64,000 nt of DNA from JAWLCQ01 sp041687095 (GTDB lineage: Bacteria > Planctomycetota > Phycisphaerae > SM23-33). Positions within the stretch are counted from its first letter, which is position 1, and every line of letters starts with the position of its first letter. This document shows, piece after piece, positions 31,901-39,300 of the stretch. The stretch is from NCBI GenBank assembly GCA_041687095.1, contig JAWLCQ010000004.1, positions 20,171-84,170 of the forward strand. The letters are read 5' to 3'. The notes under the pieces are model-generated. The model made no database searches, was not told the DNA's origin, and saw only the letters and a list, made by a program, of their open reading frames with translations. The translations under genes were made by a program, and so were the position numbers.

Positions 31901-34453
31901 GTAGCTGCCGTTGGTGAGGCTGGCGGCGTCGCAGGTGAGCGTGAGCCCCTGCGGGGCGGACTGGTCGGAAAGGCTGCCGCTCGACGGGGCCACGCCGAGC
32001 CAGGCCGCGTCGTCGGTGATGCTCCAGCCCAGGTTCGCCAGCCCGGCGTTCCACAGCGGGATCTCGACCTGCGTGGACGCCCCGGCGGCGACATCGGCGA
32101 CGACGACCCGCCGCGGCAACTCCACCGTCGCCCCCGGGGCGGTGCCCGAAATGCTCGTCTGGAAGCCCGTCCAACTGTTGCCCTGCATGAACAGGCTGCC
32201 CGCCCCCGACCCGAAGTTGATCCCCACCGAGGCGGCGTACTCGCTGTCGCCCTGCTCCAGGGTGTTGTTGTACAGGATGATGTTGTCGGAGGCCGCGCTG
32301 CTGAACAGGAACCCCTTGTGGGCGCTGAGCACCTGGTTGGAGTCGTAGACGTTCAGCACGGCCTTGCCGGTCTTGAACGCGACGTCGGCGACCTTGTTGA
32401 TGACGACGTTGTCGCGGAAGACGTTCAGGAGCTGCGTCTCGCCGTGCGCCATCGTCCCCCCCGACACCGAGGTCGCCCAGCGGACGTAGTCGAAGGTGTT
32501 GTTGGCGACGTACTGGCTGTAGTTGACGGCCGACTCGCTCGTCCCGCCCCCCGGGGTCCACACCACGCCCGAACGCATCTCGTGGAAGTAGTTGTTGTCG
32601 ACGACGAAGTTGATCCCGCCGTAGAACGTGTTCACGCCCGAGTTGGCGACGTGAGCGGTCTGGTCGACCGCGAGCTGCGTGCCGTCAAAGTAGTTGTCGT
32701 AGACCGCGATCTTGTCGAACGTCCGAACCAGCAGCACCGTGCTGGTGGTGTCGGGGATGACGTTCCAGGGCTGGGTGACGGTGGTCGTGTACGTCCCCCC
32801 GTCGTACGACGCCACCTGCCGCACCTGCCCCAACCCCTTCCCGCCCGTGATGACCACCCGCATGTTCGTCGCGGGGGGCGTCGCACCGGGGTTGAACGTG
32901 ATGGTGTTGCTCGTGGCCCCGGTGATCGTCCCGTTGTAGAACGGGTAGCTGCCCTCCCACAGGAGCTGCTCCCCGGAGTTCTGATCCCCCCCGCCGGTGC
33001 GGACCACGAAGTCCACCGTCTCGTTGCCCCCGAAGTACTGCTGCGTCTGGCTGCCCCAATGGCAGTAGCCCACCCACGCGCGCCCCTCGCCCCAGCCGCT
33101 GGGGTGCGACGGGTTGGACATGTCGTAGTGCTGGAACGTGTTGTTCGTCACGCTCAACTGCGCGCACGCCCACGCCTCGATCAGGTCCTCGGTGTCGTAG
33201 CGGGCGTAGAAGTCACAGTTGTCGATGAACGTCTGCGATCCGAACCCGCTGACGTGCTTGCCGATCAGCGTGCTGTTGGTCAGGTAGATGTGGTTGGACC
33301 CGGTGAAGCTGATGATGCTGTAGTCCAGCCACCCCGTCTCGTGGACGCTGATGCGGTCCATCCAGACGTAGGCGCCGTTGGCGGCGATGCCCTGCTGGCC
33401 CTCGAAGGCGAGGTTCTCGATCCGCGAGTTGCCCCCGAAGGTGACCTTCGTCGCCTTCCACATCGTCGTCCCCGCCCCGTCCCCGTACGTCCGCACGCCC
33501 GAGGGGACGGTGAAGCTCGTCGGGGACAGGTACGTCCCCGCCGGGAAGTACAGTTGGTCGCCCGCCTGGCAGGCGCTGACGGCCGCCTGGATGAAGCTGC
33601 TGTCGTCCGTCACCCCGTCGCCCGTGGCCCCGTAGCTCATGACGTTGCGGATCGTGCCCGTCCAGGTGACCGGATCGCTCACGGTCAGGGCCGAGGGGCT
33701 CTTGCTCCACCCGTAGTCCCCGCCGTGCCCGTTATGCACCCAGACCTCGTACGTCCCGTTGGAGAGCCCCGCGGGGACGGTGTAGTCGACCTTGTAGGGG
33801 TTGGCGGCCGTCACCTCGGCCCACGTGCCGCTCCCGACGGAGGGCTTGAGATAGACCCAGGCGGTGTTGGTGCCCTCGTAGGTGGCGTCATGGTAGCTGA
33901 GATTACGCCCGAAGACGCTGACGGTGTCGCCCCGGGTCCCGGCGTTGGAGCCCCACCACGCCTCGGTCTGATTGATGGCGACCGGGTAGCCCACGCCGCT
34001 GCTGTTCTGGGCCCACAGCAGGAGCATGGAGTACTCGCCCGCGTCCTCGGCGAGGCGGACGGCGGCTTGGATGTTATCGGTATCCAGGCGGAGCGTCTCG
34101 ACGTCGACGAGTTCCCCGTCGAGCATGTCGCTCTGCCGCCAAGCGTAGAAACGCGTGTCCTTCCCGAAGTCGCTCCCCGTGTAGCCCGAGAGCTGCCACC
34201 CCGTCAACGCCATCACGTCCCCGCCCTCGCCCGTGCGGGTCCACTCCCCGATCTGCGGGGCCCCGGAGACCGGGGTCTGCGTGTTGACGGGCGGCAGGAA
34301 CACGTCCATGCCCGCCTGCAGGGCCGGGTTGTCCGCCGGGGCAACCACCGTCTGCAGCCCCGGATACCATGCCGTCAACAGCAGCCTGGGCTCGAGGCTC
34401 TCAAGGAATAGCGGGGTCGACTGAAGCTGAGAGTAATCGGGTCGGGGGGACAT
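19961..34453 (-). CDS. giant secreted multidomain protein: beta-helix, heparinase-like, Calx-beta repeats, C-terminal matrixin-type metalloprotease
   Basis: A 4,830-residue protein. ATG 34453 follows AAAGGAG. The N-terminus has the planctomycete LEPR motif (SLEPRLLLTA, residues 19-28). Approximate domains: sandwich module 155-265, pectate-lyase-like beta-helix 265-780, BACON-like 782-870, two IPT/TIG domains 874-1040, heparinase II/III-like toroid and sheet 1041-1660 (GHRYGHHKQYDKGSF, then EAYLIDPGYFQ), a Calx-beta 1664-1775, a Gly/Thr-rich autotransporter-like stretch to 2440, three Calx-beta to 2785, a ~400-residue module A, six Calx-beta (3185-3862, nearly identical in part), module B (a duplicate of A), a Calx-beta, a repeated domain to ~4670, and a C-terminal domain with HELGHVLGVAH (~4780) and a Met-turn DVMSE. 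It may degrade a polysaccharide and act at the cell surface. The HExxHxxGxxH motif is typical of metzincins; the function of the fusion is unknown. Confidence 0.85.
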   Translation of the reverse strand: MSPRPDYSQLQSTPLFLESLEPRLLLTAWYPGLQTVVAPADNPALQAGMDVFLPPVNTQTPVSGAPQIGEWTRTGEGGDVMALTGWQLSGYTGSDFGKDTRFYAWRQSDMLDGELVDVETLRLDTDNIQAAVRLAEDAGEYSMLLLWAQNSSGVGYPVAINQTEAWWGSNAGTRGDTVSVFGRNLSYHDATYEGTNTAWVYLKPSVGSGTWAEVTAANPYKVDYTVPAGLSNGTYEVWVHNGHGGDYGWSKSPSALTVSDPVTWTGTIRNVMSYGATGDGVTDDSSFIQAAVSACQAGDQLYFPAGTYLSPTSFTVPSGVRTYGDGAGTTMWKATKVTFGGNSRIENLAFEGQQGIAANGAYVWMDRISVHETGWLDYSIISFTGSNHIYLTNSTLIGKHVSGFGSQTFIDNCDFYARYDTEDLIEAWACAQLSVTNNTFQHYDMSNPSHPSGWGEGRAWVGYCHWGSQTQQYFGGNETVDFVVRTGGGDQNSGEQLLWEGSYPFYNGTITGATSNTITFNPGATPPATNMRVVITGGKGLGQVRQVASYDGGTYTTTVTQPWNVIPDTTSTVLLVRTFDKIAVYDNYFDGTQLAVDQTAHVANSGVNTFYGGINFVVDNNYFHEMRSGVVWTPGGGTSESAVNYSQYVANNTFDYVRWATSVSGGTMAHGETQLLNVFRDNVVINKVADVAFKTGKAVLNVYDSNQVLSAHKGFLFSSAASDNIILYNNTLEQGDSEYAASVGINFGSGAGSLFMQGNSWTGFQTSISGTAPGATVELPRRVVVADVAAGASTQVEIPLWNAGLANLGWSITDDAAWLGVAPSSGSLSDQSAPQGLTLTCDAASLTNGSYTGTITVTDGSQTMKVTVLLTVGLRPTVAGYSGPAVLGSGSQITVTGTNFVNGCEVRIGGTAMAGVTFNSSTQLTVTLPAMAAADGIYSLEVVNPNELSAVLDGGVAYGRYLSSCTPDNAHLNGGVTITVFGAGFEATTTFSVNGSAATNVTIVSSRQATFTVPAGGTTVGLATIAAATGGNTFGGSPKFGYHATYVSPWFGDAGVAALKAKAANPAFADYVQPILDRAEKHLSTGLINSFDSNGSVIVTSLYGYLLTGKPEYRDRLMREVDYVANTIGWVSQQGQVAVGRVTAMAEAYNALAAELTATERGWFEGYFSDLLTDDEGTWGWYGNPGSNTVVVAAGVAGMSGLVMKHTMYTESVYAINWAVDLLENSYIDKGFMVDGGCPEGSLYWDYGFGYYLYFAKALEQATGSHQGLLTAPSLSNMRDYVEFLLAGDKVTGMQSFGDTQPFLTGFTICADFGARFNDGLYRWLADEMASRIAADADGLISSYYRNNLDVRDPYVAWGFLWRDATASPSSFPTIATKVVLDNNTQGVTIRTDGSDFYPDMVVSAIGGHRYGHHKQYDKGSFVVQANEEAYLIDPGYFQGNASDGDQTVHSIPLIDGNGVTDSNTPMATILSSFENAAAGYRGFVMDTTDAYANGAATRAHRVFVMTQQELQGEALILLDDIVASGSGVVTAQYQAGFAASTIDGGLGAVIQGNNGRMLLRTFGPAASLTATGPTDFEGSWYFDRMGVQWYKVRGDYTANANTPLVTVMLPLNDLTGDLPVAGADYSVTYGSGTITVNLPGGAKVNFTQVGGAWEFTSYEQPATQQVSLITIDPDASEENEDGGRFMVYRTGPTGSPLTVSYSLSGTAASGDYYESLTGSVTIPANERYVYIDVTPIDDAAPEIDEYLTLTLLDTANYDLAYPETGTITLADNDTRTFHWIGGTGSWSTYTNWDLGEVPGPNDVAVFSSGASVTLDTQDETVGWVTIDSLNSFSILGTYKLILSNGTLNVNARSGKTHTITCPVSGTASGVNFFGGGTYAFGNTLSDFTGPISISGGTFLYSTAGADTIFGNSANDLTLGGGVLVSIGTNGGDFNPASGRTVTIGEGGATFYANSDDIVFDDADQLQGSGLVTLRAMTYGTQMHLSAAQPNFSGGFLVDHVSGQRRVTELNATVAGALGTGPVTVRGIGGLVSYTWGAQTAVGGVTAGITAEDHGTINLVGTWSSTPDRFTVSEFGQIRGSSAQLGSVYRVSSFSGSPTTPEAILSTGAVVCHTTVSTSSIQNLGTAHDLLFGLGNNFNDPAFTLNIGNGSPWMGIARQTSAFSTSTSEVTRRLQQGTINVDGSNGFTEMVFLSAGNAYGSEERLLLGLDTYCPTFVLTGGNKVVGRVLDGQGRGRFVLDSSAPAYSNAISEWIVGDGTRTGEMMVTYTGGLGGIPVTVQSGSKLTASVTDALNANVTVNTGGTLVGPVTVASGLRLSGGGAVSGSVTVASGGTIAPGSATGAMSITGDLTLENGATYECSLGDTVSDSISVSGVVTLPYGGSTWTLKLVDDGGFVTEDHVLFTFSGTAPDLSGVVLDYGTTGWSGCRLEIQGASVVLTGTWTTVTLEATDTSAHEQGTDTGSFTVTRTGTSGDLTVHYTVGGTAGSGDYTPTLTGSVVIPDGQSSVVVTVTPVDDQEVEGPETLILTLAKDDAYARGAVISGTVTIGDNDGIPTVTLSATDSTAAEAGLATGAFTVTRSFTGGDLTVYYTIGGSATNGSDYVTLTGSVVIPSGQNSAVITVTPIDDDEIEGSESVSVQLASDAAYQIGSPYSGVVNITSDDKPVVSITATDASGSEAGNGTMSFRISRSGPGDIASGDLVVMYGVSGNASAGDYSETLGGTITIPDGELYADIVVTPVNDGAREGHEQLKLTLTTSPTYTLGAPNSATGRILDDDFSAATVTWTNGGGDGLASNPNNWSGALDHGVDVLLDGTSTADLVWDVTYNIDDWTQTSAYTGTVTIGTTYSTFSSTFTTFYVSGNVDLQGGKWTHIANTKGYSESGRDEYRLNAMVYGNLTVASGVSIDVTSKGYVEGKPNYNGGGTHGGRSSYPATPYDDPFMPLYHGTGGGSVSATNFSGGGSVFLVVNGTSTINGSILANVDAPTATYSRAAAGGSVYLETGSLSGSGAIETAGGNSLGGSNTNNGGGGRLAVILTGSASTFANFTGTLSAKAGTGGGFSAKAAAGSVYKQAGSEGPRQGELVIDFANRYGDTVDDYAYQFLAEDMSKVQVTMRQQGLWKLMGNTVIGGLDMASGTNLLLGGYTLTINSAPEEAVFSGTIYLDAAKTQTYDPQVGSSQIVFTRVLRPTVTIEATDPIATEAGPTTGTFTVTRTGPTSGDLVVRYTVGGTASSGDYSETLSGTITIPDGQASATITITPVDDSAIEPDETLVLTLSADAAYNVGSPAGGTVTIVSDDLDTVTLTATDASATEAGPTTGTFTVTRTATQGDLTVNYTIAGTATNTSDYATLSGSVVIPDGQTSATITVTPVDDSDIEADETVLLTLASGGYSIGSPASDTVTIVSDDVPTVTITATDATATEAGQTTGTFTVTRSGSGPALTSGDLTVNYTIAGTATNTTDYSTLSGSVTIPDGQANAVITITPVDDSDIEADETVLLTLASGGYSIGSPASDTVTIVSDDVPTVAITATDATATEAGQTTGTFTVTRSGSGPALTSGDLTVNYTIAGTATNTSDYATLSGSVVIPDGQTSATITVTPVDDSDIEADETVVLTLASGGYSIGSPASDTVTIVSDDVPSVSIVATDSSASETGPDTGTFTVTRSGSGPALTSGDLTVNYTIGGTATNTTDYATLSGSVVIPDGQASATITVTPVDDAETEADETVLLTVASGSGYTVGSPDHATVDIADNDGAVEVNLTATDAFASETGPDDGVFTITRTGTSGDLTVNYTVSGLADSGDYSQTLTGSVVIPNGQGSTTITITPVNDSVKETDEPLTLTLASGTGYTIGANSEATVVIEDNDVPAGTAWWVGQGDDTLASNPYNWAGDALANGVDIALDATSTKDLYWDVTYTVSDWAQASGYTGTVTIPTTYSAYSATFTVMSITGDLEISGGTWTQELNGKGYSEANPDQYRLRVDVGGNLTIGSGGAIDVTSKGYRPGYPNYNGGASHGGLGGTGSSWTGGPVYDSIFAPTLHGMGGGSTSDWQHEGGGSVYLTVAGSSTINGSILANVNAPLQTYTRAGAGGSVYLSTASISGSGSVAAKGGDSTGGSNTGDGGGGRIAVVLTGTGNTFSGYTGSFNAQPGTGGASSAHASAGTIYLQTGDQASGEGQVIIDSFDRNGDTVDDQATVLTSEDLSGSELLLRQKGIVKLTGNQEIGALDMAGGTQLALNGYTLTINQAKSQATLNGTIYLDAPRTQTYDPQQGHAQVVWTVSDTPTVTLTATDASAAEESSETGQFTVTRDQTSGDLTVYYSIGGTATNTSDYATLTGSVVIADGNSSAVITVTPVDDADHEGDETVVLTLSTDAAYTIGTPSSDTVTIADDDPAGPKLLEGVVTTVSNTGWTTVNLANDYNSMVVVCTVVHNGTLPPIAARVQNASGNSFQVRVDRADGQTGDVTGITVHYMVVEEGVYTVANDGVKMEAVKYTSTVTDRKSSWNGQSRTYANSYTTPVVLGQVMSYNDTDWSVFWCRGTSSSTPPTSTTLRTGKHVGEDSDTTRSDETIGYIVIESGSGTINGVDYVAALGADTVQGISDTPPYSYTISGFATVSSATVSQNAMDGADGGWAMLYGPAPVTTTDIDLAVNEDMIGDSERNHTTEQLGYMVFGQAAMQVATAPTTAEPTGVTLSDAPSDDLVQTAIADWEAALNADLSQLLAGVRFVITDLGGSLLAYEDRGVIYLDDDAAGYGWFIDETPLDNAEFTTETAGGLSATDTSPAAGAIDLLTVLRHELGHVLGVAHEDPGSADVMSETLEAGTRKLFDTADEEVVDLLALI
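23230..24600 (-). repeat. tandem 342-bp Calx-beta repeats
   Basis: Neighbouring Calx-beta units recur with a 342-base (114-residue) period. Three of the units are nearly identical at base level, with phrases such as SGSGPALTSGDLTVNYTI repeated. Recent amplification within the gene is likely. Confidence 0.85.
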
Positions 34454-35053
34454 GGCGTGCTCCTTTGCCCAGGTTGGTGGGCGCGGGGAGGGGTCCCTCC
34501 GCGCACACGATAACTGCAGTTGCATTCCCTTGGCTCGCCACACCGACAAGGGACCACGCGGACAGACCGCGCGACACCCGCCTCCGCCGGGAGGGGATAC
34601 GGACGAGACTGTCCCAACCCGAACCCGGCCGACGAACCAACCAATTGTGCTCCCGCGCCCGCTTCAGGGACGAGAGCGCCAGACAGGACAAGATCGAAGC
34701 GACAGCAAACGAACGGTGTCGGGCAGGCAATGCGCCCGACGACATGCCAGCACCCTTGAGGATAACAGCACCCCGGATAGCGTCAAGCGAGCAGCAACGA
34801 GATAATGTGCGAACGTAGAATACTCGCGGCTGAATGTGCAGGAATAGCACCCCCGCGCACCCGGCTGCGCTTCGCTCCGCCCCCTGCATGCCCTACACAC
34901 TCCGCCCGAAAAAGGGGAACAGGCTCCGCGGCTGTCTGGCGGTGCCTGCCCCCCGGCGGTTCGCCTGCATGGGCTCGAAAAGCGGGACAGGCACCTGCGC
35001 GGCGAACAGCAGCCGCCCTGGCCCCAGTGCCCATTCTCAAAACCGCTGCTCCG
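34454..35053. other. intergenic region with a dispersed GC-rich repeat
   Basis: No gene recognised between the toroid-protein gene end (35054) and the start of the giant gene (34453). Bases 34909-35004 contain an imperfect inverted repeat (GGTGCCTGCCCC and GGGACAGGCACC) with the same words as the repeats at 63565-63715 and 63850-64000. It should contain the promoter of the giant gene. Confidence 0.5.
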
Positions 35054-36391
35054 CTACCGCTGGTAGATCGGGACGATCTGGTACGCCGGGGTCAGCGCCA
35101 GGATCGACAGGGCGGTGGTGTAGGCGGGGCCGCTCCAGTGGTCGCTGTCGATGACCCCGCTCCGCCGCGGCGGATGGACCCAGGCGCCCTGGTCGTTCTG
35201 GTTGGCGAGGAAGATCTCGGCGAGCTGCGAGTAGAACCGCCGCCAGTGCTCCCCCCCGAGTTGGAACGTGCCCTGCGAGGCGTGGTACATCGCGTAGAAG
35301 TACCGCTCCGCCCCCGGGACCGTGCTGCCGTAGGAGGCGGGGTTGTTCGCCAGGATCCAGTCCCCCGCCGCCTTCGCCACCGGCAGCCCGTGCCTCCCCC
35401 CCATCGCCAGCGCCAGCATCCCCGCCCCCGCCATCGCCCGGTTCGGCCGCTCGGGGGTCTGCGGGGCGTAGATGAACGTCCCGTACGACGGGACGAAGCA
35501 CCGCCCCACGAACCCCGCCGAATCGTCCACGCTCTTGACGGGCACGTCGAACCCGGCGTTCTCGGCCGAGCGGAGGAAGCACATCATCCAGCAGGTGACG
35601 GACAGGTCCGAGTCGCACTCCCCGAAGCTGCCCGGAACGATGTACCGCCACGCCCCGCGGTCCAGAACGCGGCGCTTGGGCTGCTGGTACTGCAGGTCGA
35701 TGGAGTACTTCAGCGCCCGCTCGACGGCCGGTCGGATCCGCAGCGCCCGCTCGCGGTCCGTCATCCCGTAGACCTCGGCGAGGAAGATCCCGGCGATTCC
35801 GTGGCTGTACGTCGAGTGGGTGTAGCGGAAGCGGGAGAGCAGCCCGTCGGACTGCTGGGAGTCCAGGACGTAGTCGATGGCGCGGTTGAGGTGCTCCCCG
35901 TAGGGCCCCTGCCCCGGGACGTGCCCCGCCGCCAGCAGCGCCATCCCGCACAGCGCGGTCACGCCCGGCTGGGACTTGGAGTTGCCCGACTGGAACTGCC
36001 CATCCCGAAGCTGCTGCGTGACGAGGAACGCCAGCGCCCGCTCGACGGACTGGTCCACCCGCCGCCACGTGAGGGCGTCGACGGCGTCCTGGGGGGCGGA
36101 CTGCGGGGGCTCCTGCGCGAGGGCGGACGAGGCGACAGACAGCAGGAAGAGGAGGGCAACCGCCACCACCCCAGGTGCGCGAGGCGCGAGCGGGGAGGCA
36201 GTGGGGCAATTTCCAATTTCCAATTTCCAATTTCCAATTGGTTTGAAGACTGTTCCACAAACCGATTTCCACCGCAGAGAACGCGAAGATCGCAAAGGAG
36301 ACTGGGCGTAGACAAAGGGAGTCCCACTCCCCCTCTGCGGCCGTTGCGACCTTTGCGGTGGGTTCTGAAGCAGTCTCTTGGCGGGCTTCAC
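35054..36391 (-). CDS. secreted alpha/alpha-toroid (terpene-cyclase-like repeat) protein with a repeat-derived N-terminus
   Basis: A 445-residue protein. Residues ~115-440 resemble the prenyltransferase/squalene-oxidase-type alpha/alpha toroid found in many planctomycetes: SVERALAFLVTQQLRDGQF, ALCGMALLAAG, DGLLSRFRYTHSTYSHG, YAMYHASQGTFQLGG and GAWVHPP. A hydrophobic signal segment AVALLFLLSVASSALA lies only at ~75-91. The first ~70 residues come from intergenic repeats (36266-36363 element and the CAATTTC run 36207-36240), read as PPQRSQRPQRG and GNWKLEIGN. GTG 36391 has AGGAGAG upstream and the preceding gene stops at 36395, so translation may be coupled; an inner GTG near 36170 with no good site is the alternative. 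Last gene of the MoxR block. Confidence 0.7.
   Translation of the reverse strand: MKPAKRLLQNPPQRSQRPQRGSGTPFVYAQSPLRSSRSLRWKSVCGTVFKPIGNWKLEIGNCPTASPLAPRAPGVVAVALLFLLSVASSALAQEPPQSAPQDAVDALTWRRVDQSVERALAFLVTQQLRDGQFQSGNSKSQPGVTALCGMALLAAGHVPGQGPYGEHLNRAIDYVLDSQQSDGLLSRFRYTHSTYSHGIAGIFLAEVYGMTDRERALRIRPAVERALKYSIDLQYQQPKRRVLDRGAWRYIVPGSFGECDSDLSVTCWMMCFLRSAENAGFDVPVKSVDDSAGFVGRCFVPSYGTFIYAPQTPERPNRAMAGAGMLALAMGGRHGLPVAKAAGDWILANNPASYGSTVPGAERYFYAMYHASQGTFQLGGEHWRRFYSQLAEIFLANQNDQGAWVHPPRRSGVIDSDHWSGPAYTTALSILALTPAYQIVPIYQR
36207..36240 (+). repeat. tandem 7-bp repeat (CAATTTC)
   Basis: At least four copies of CAATTTC. It lies inside the N-terminal coding stretch of the toroid protein and gives the GNWKLEIGN reading. 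Confidence 0.85.
36266..36363. repeat. palindromic intergenic-type repeat inside a coding frame
   Basis: Left part TTTCCACCGCAGAGAACGC, right part complementary-like (CCTTTGCGGTGGG), an imperfect inverted repeat of ~98 bases. The same family recurs at 59494-59667. Here it encodes residues ~10-42 of the toroid protein. Confidence 0.7.
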
Positions 36392-36394
36392 GGA

Positions 36395-39300
36395 TCACTC
36401 TCCTCTCGCGTCGGGGTCGGTCTCGACGGTGTCGGCGAGGCGGCGGTAGTAGTCATCGATGGCGCGGCGGTACTGTTCGGGGGGATCGGCGGAACGGCCC
36501 TGTTTGAGCCCGTCGCGGAGGCGGGAGACAAAGAGGTTCCACTTCTTTCGCCGCGCCTCGACGAGGGTCTTCTCCCAGGTCTGCAGCTCGACGCGTTTCC
36601 AGGCGTCGAGCTTGTTGCGGATGGACTGGGCAAGGTTCTGGGCGTTCTGCCCGGTCTGCTGAGCGAGGGCGGAGGCGGCGGCCATGGCGGACCCGGCCCC
36701 GCTGCCCGCGCCCGATCCCCCGCCCATCCCCCCGCCCTCTCCCGGGTTGTTCGGCATCCAGTCCTGCATGACCTGGATGTTCAGCCGCACGCCCGCCAGG
36801 CCCAGCAGTTCGGCCGCGTCGCGCTCGTGCTGGAGCATCCGCAGGATGGCCTCCAGGTCCGGGGCGATGGGCGGCTGCGCCCCGCGCATCCGTTCCTCCA
36901 GGAGCGTCAGCAGGTCGTCGAAGATCTGCTCCGCCAGGGCGAAGGCGTCGACGGTGGATTGCTGGATGCGGTGGGCGTCGTCGAGCTTGCCCTCGTGCAG
37001 GGCAGAGGCGGTCTCGGAGTGCAGCTTGGCGATGTCCTCCTTGACGAGGCGTTGGAGGTCGTCGGCCTTGGTGGGGATGGGGGGGTCGGCGTCGGCGAGG
37101 TTATAGGCGACGTCGAGGAGCTTCCAGGCGAGGACGGCGGTGTCCTCCTCGAGGAGGATCAATTGGGCGGTGGCGATGGCGGCGAAGTCCTCGGTCTCGA
37201 GGGCCTGGAGGCGGGCGACGAGGGCTTCCTGCTCGCGGAGCATGCGGAGGGTCTCGCGGACGCGGCGGTCGGCGTAGATGGCGACCTCTCCGTCGTTGGG
37301 ATCGGAGAAGGCGACGGTGTCGGCGGCGGTCCCCAGGAGGCGCATCTCCTCCAGGAGCTTCTCCGACAGCTCCAGGGCCTTGTTGGGGTCCGCGGGGAGC
37401 GTGGCGGCGAGTTCGCCGGCGTGCTGGGCGACGCTCTTGGCGAGGGCGGCCATGGCGTCGGTGGGCTCGATGGCGAGCGTCGACTGCCGGGGTCGCCAGA
37501 CCACCGCGTTGTCGTACAACTGGCTCGCCGCCTGGGCGAGCTGCGCCTGCTCGGTGGCGATGTCCCGGGCGTGCTTGTCGAGGAGGGGCTTGCGTTTCTC
37601 GGGCGTGTCGGCCGACTGCCAGGCGGCGGTGTCGGCGAGCAGGGCCTGCTGGCGGCGGGCGAGGAGCGTGAGCTGGTCGCGGAGGGTGTCGGCGGACTGG
37701 CGCTGCATCGCCATGAACCGCCGCATGAGTTCCGGGTCCTCCGCGAGCAGCCGGGCGAGTTCCTCCATGAGTCTCCGCAGGTCCTCGTAGTACTTCTGGA
37801 CGGCCTTGGCGAACTCGTCGTCGACCTCGACCATCTTCCCGGTCCGCGGGTTGATGCGGTTCCGCTGCGCCTGGAGGAAGGCGTTCATGTCCTCGACGAG
37901 GATGCGGTGCATCTTCGCGATGTGTTCGAGATCGTCGGCGCGCTTCTCCTCGTTGGCGATCCGCTCATAGGCCTTGGTGAGTTCGACGAGTTTGGAGCGG
38001 GCGCGGCGGATGTGGAACAGCGCCTGCGTGAGGGGCTCGGCCATCTCGGCGGGGCTCTTGGTGAGCTTGCCCGCCGCGTCGAGGTTCTCGGCGGCGGGGA
38101 CGACGTCGGAGATCCCGATGTCCTCCAGTTGCAGGGAGATCATGGCGTAGGGCGTGTTGGCCGCCTTGTGCTTGAGTTCCTCGATGAGCTTGGCGGCGGA
38201 TTGGAGGCGCTTTCGGCCGCCCTTGAGCAGCGTGCCCTGCTCGGCGGTCCACTTGGGGAGGGACGGGACCGCGGTGTGCAGGGCGGTGGTCGCCTCCTCG
38301 GCGGCGGCGAGTTCGGTATCGAGGGCCTTGAGGTAGCGGGCGATGTCCAGGCGGAGCTTCTCGCGCTTCTGGGCGTCGTTGTGCTGGGCCCACTCGTCGA
38401 TCTGGATGCGGTGCTTGGGCGACTCCGCGCGCGGGGGCTTCCCCCCGGGCAGCGATCGCATCTGCATGTCGTTGGGCGGGGGCGAGTTCTCCGGGGCCTG
38501 GGGGTCCTGGGGATCCCGCTCGCCCCCCGAGGTCTGCGAATCCCGCGAGTTCGGATCGGTGCTGCTGGAGTTCGGGTCCTGCTCCCCGCCCGGGGGGCAA
38601 CTGCTCCCGCCCGAGTTGGGATCGGAGGGACTGCTCGATTGCGATCCGCTGCTGCCCGAGTTGGGGTCGGACGGGCTGCTCGACTGCCCCCCGCTGCTGG
38701 AGTTCGGGTCCTGCGGGTTGCCCGACTGGCTGTTACCCGAGTTCGGGTCGGAAGGACTGCCGGACTGCCCGCTACGGGAGTTGGGGTCCGACGGGCTGCC
38801 CGATTGACCACTGCGCGAGTTCGGGTCAGAGGGACTGCCCGATTGGCCGCTACGGGAGTTGGGGTCCTGCGGGTTCCCGGGCTGCCCCCCCTGGGAGTTC
38901 GCGTCCTGCGGATCGCCCGACGCGTTCGATTGGCCGGAAGGGGACAGCTGCGGGTTCCCGTTCTGCCCCGACTGGGAGCCCTGATTCCCGACTGCGTTGG
39001 GGTCCTGCGGACCGCCCTGGTTGGGGTTCTGCTGCGTCAGGTCGGTGGGGTCCTGCGGGTCACCCTGCGTGCCCCCGCGCGTGTCGCCCTGGGTGGACTG
39101 GACGGCGTCGCGGGCGCGGAGGACGTACTCCACGCGGTCCCCATGCTTCACCTGCAGCGCCTGCAGGTCCAGGTTGACCGCCCCCGCCATCTGCAGGGGC
39201 GGGGGCAGATTGGGGTCGGGGTCGAGGGACTTGAGGAAGGTCCGGGGCTGCTCTCCCTCGCGGGAGATGGTGACGGCGAGTTCGAGCCCGAGGATCCCGA

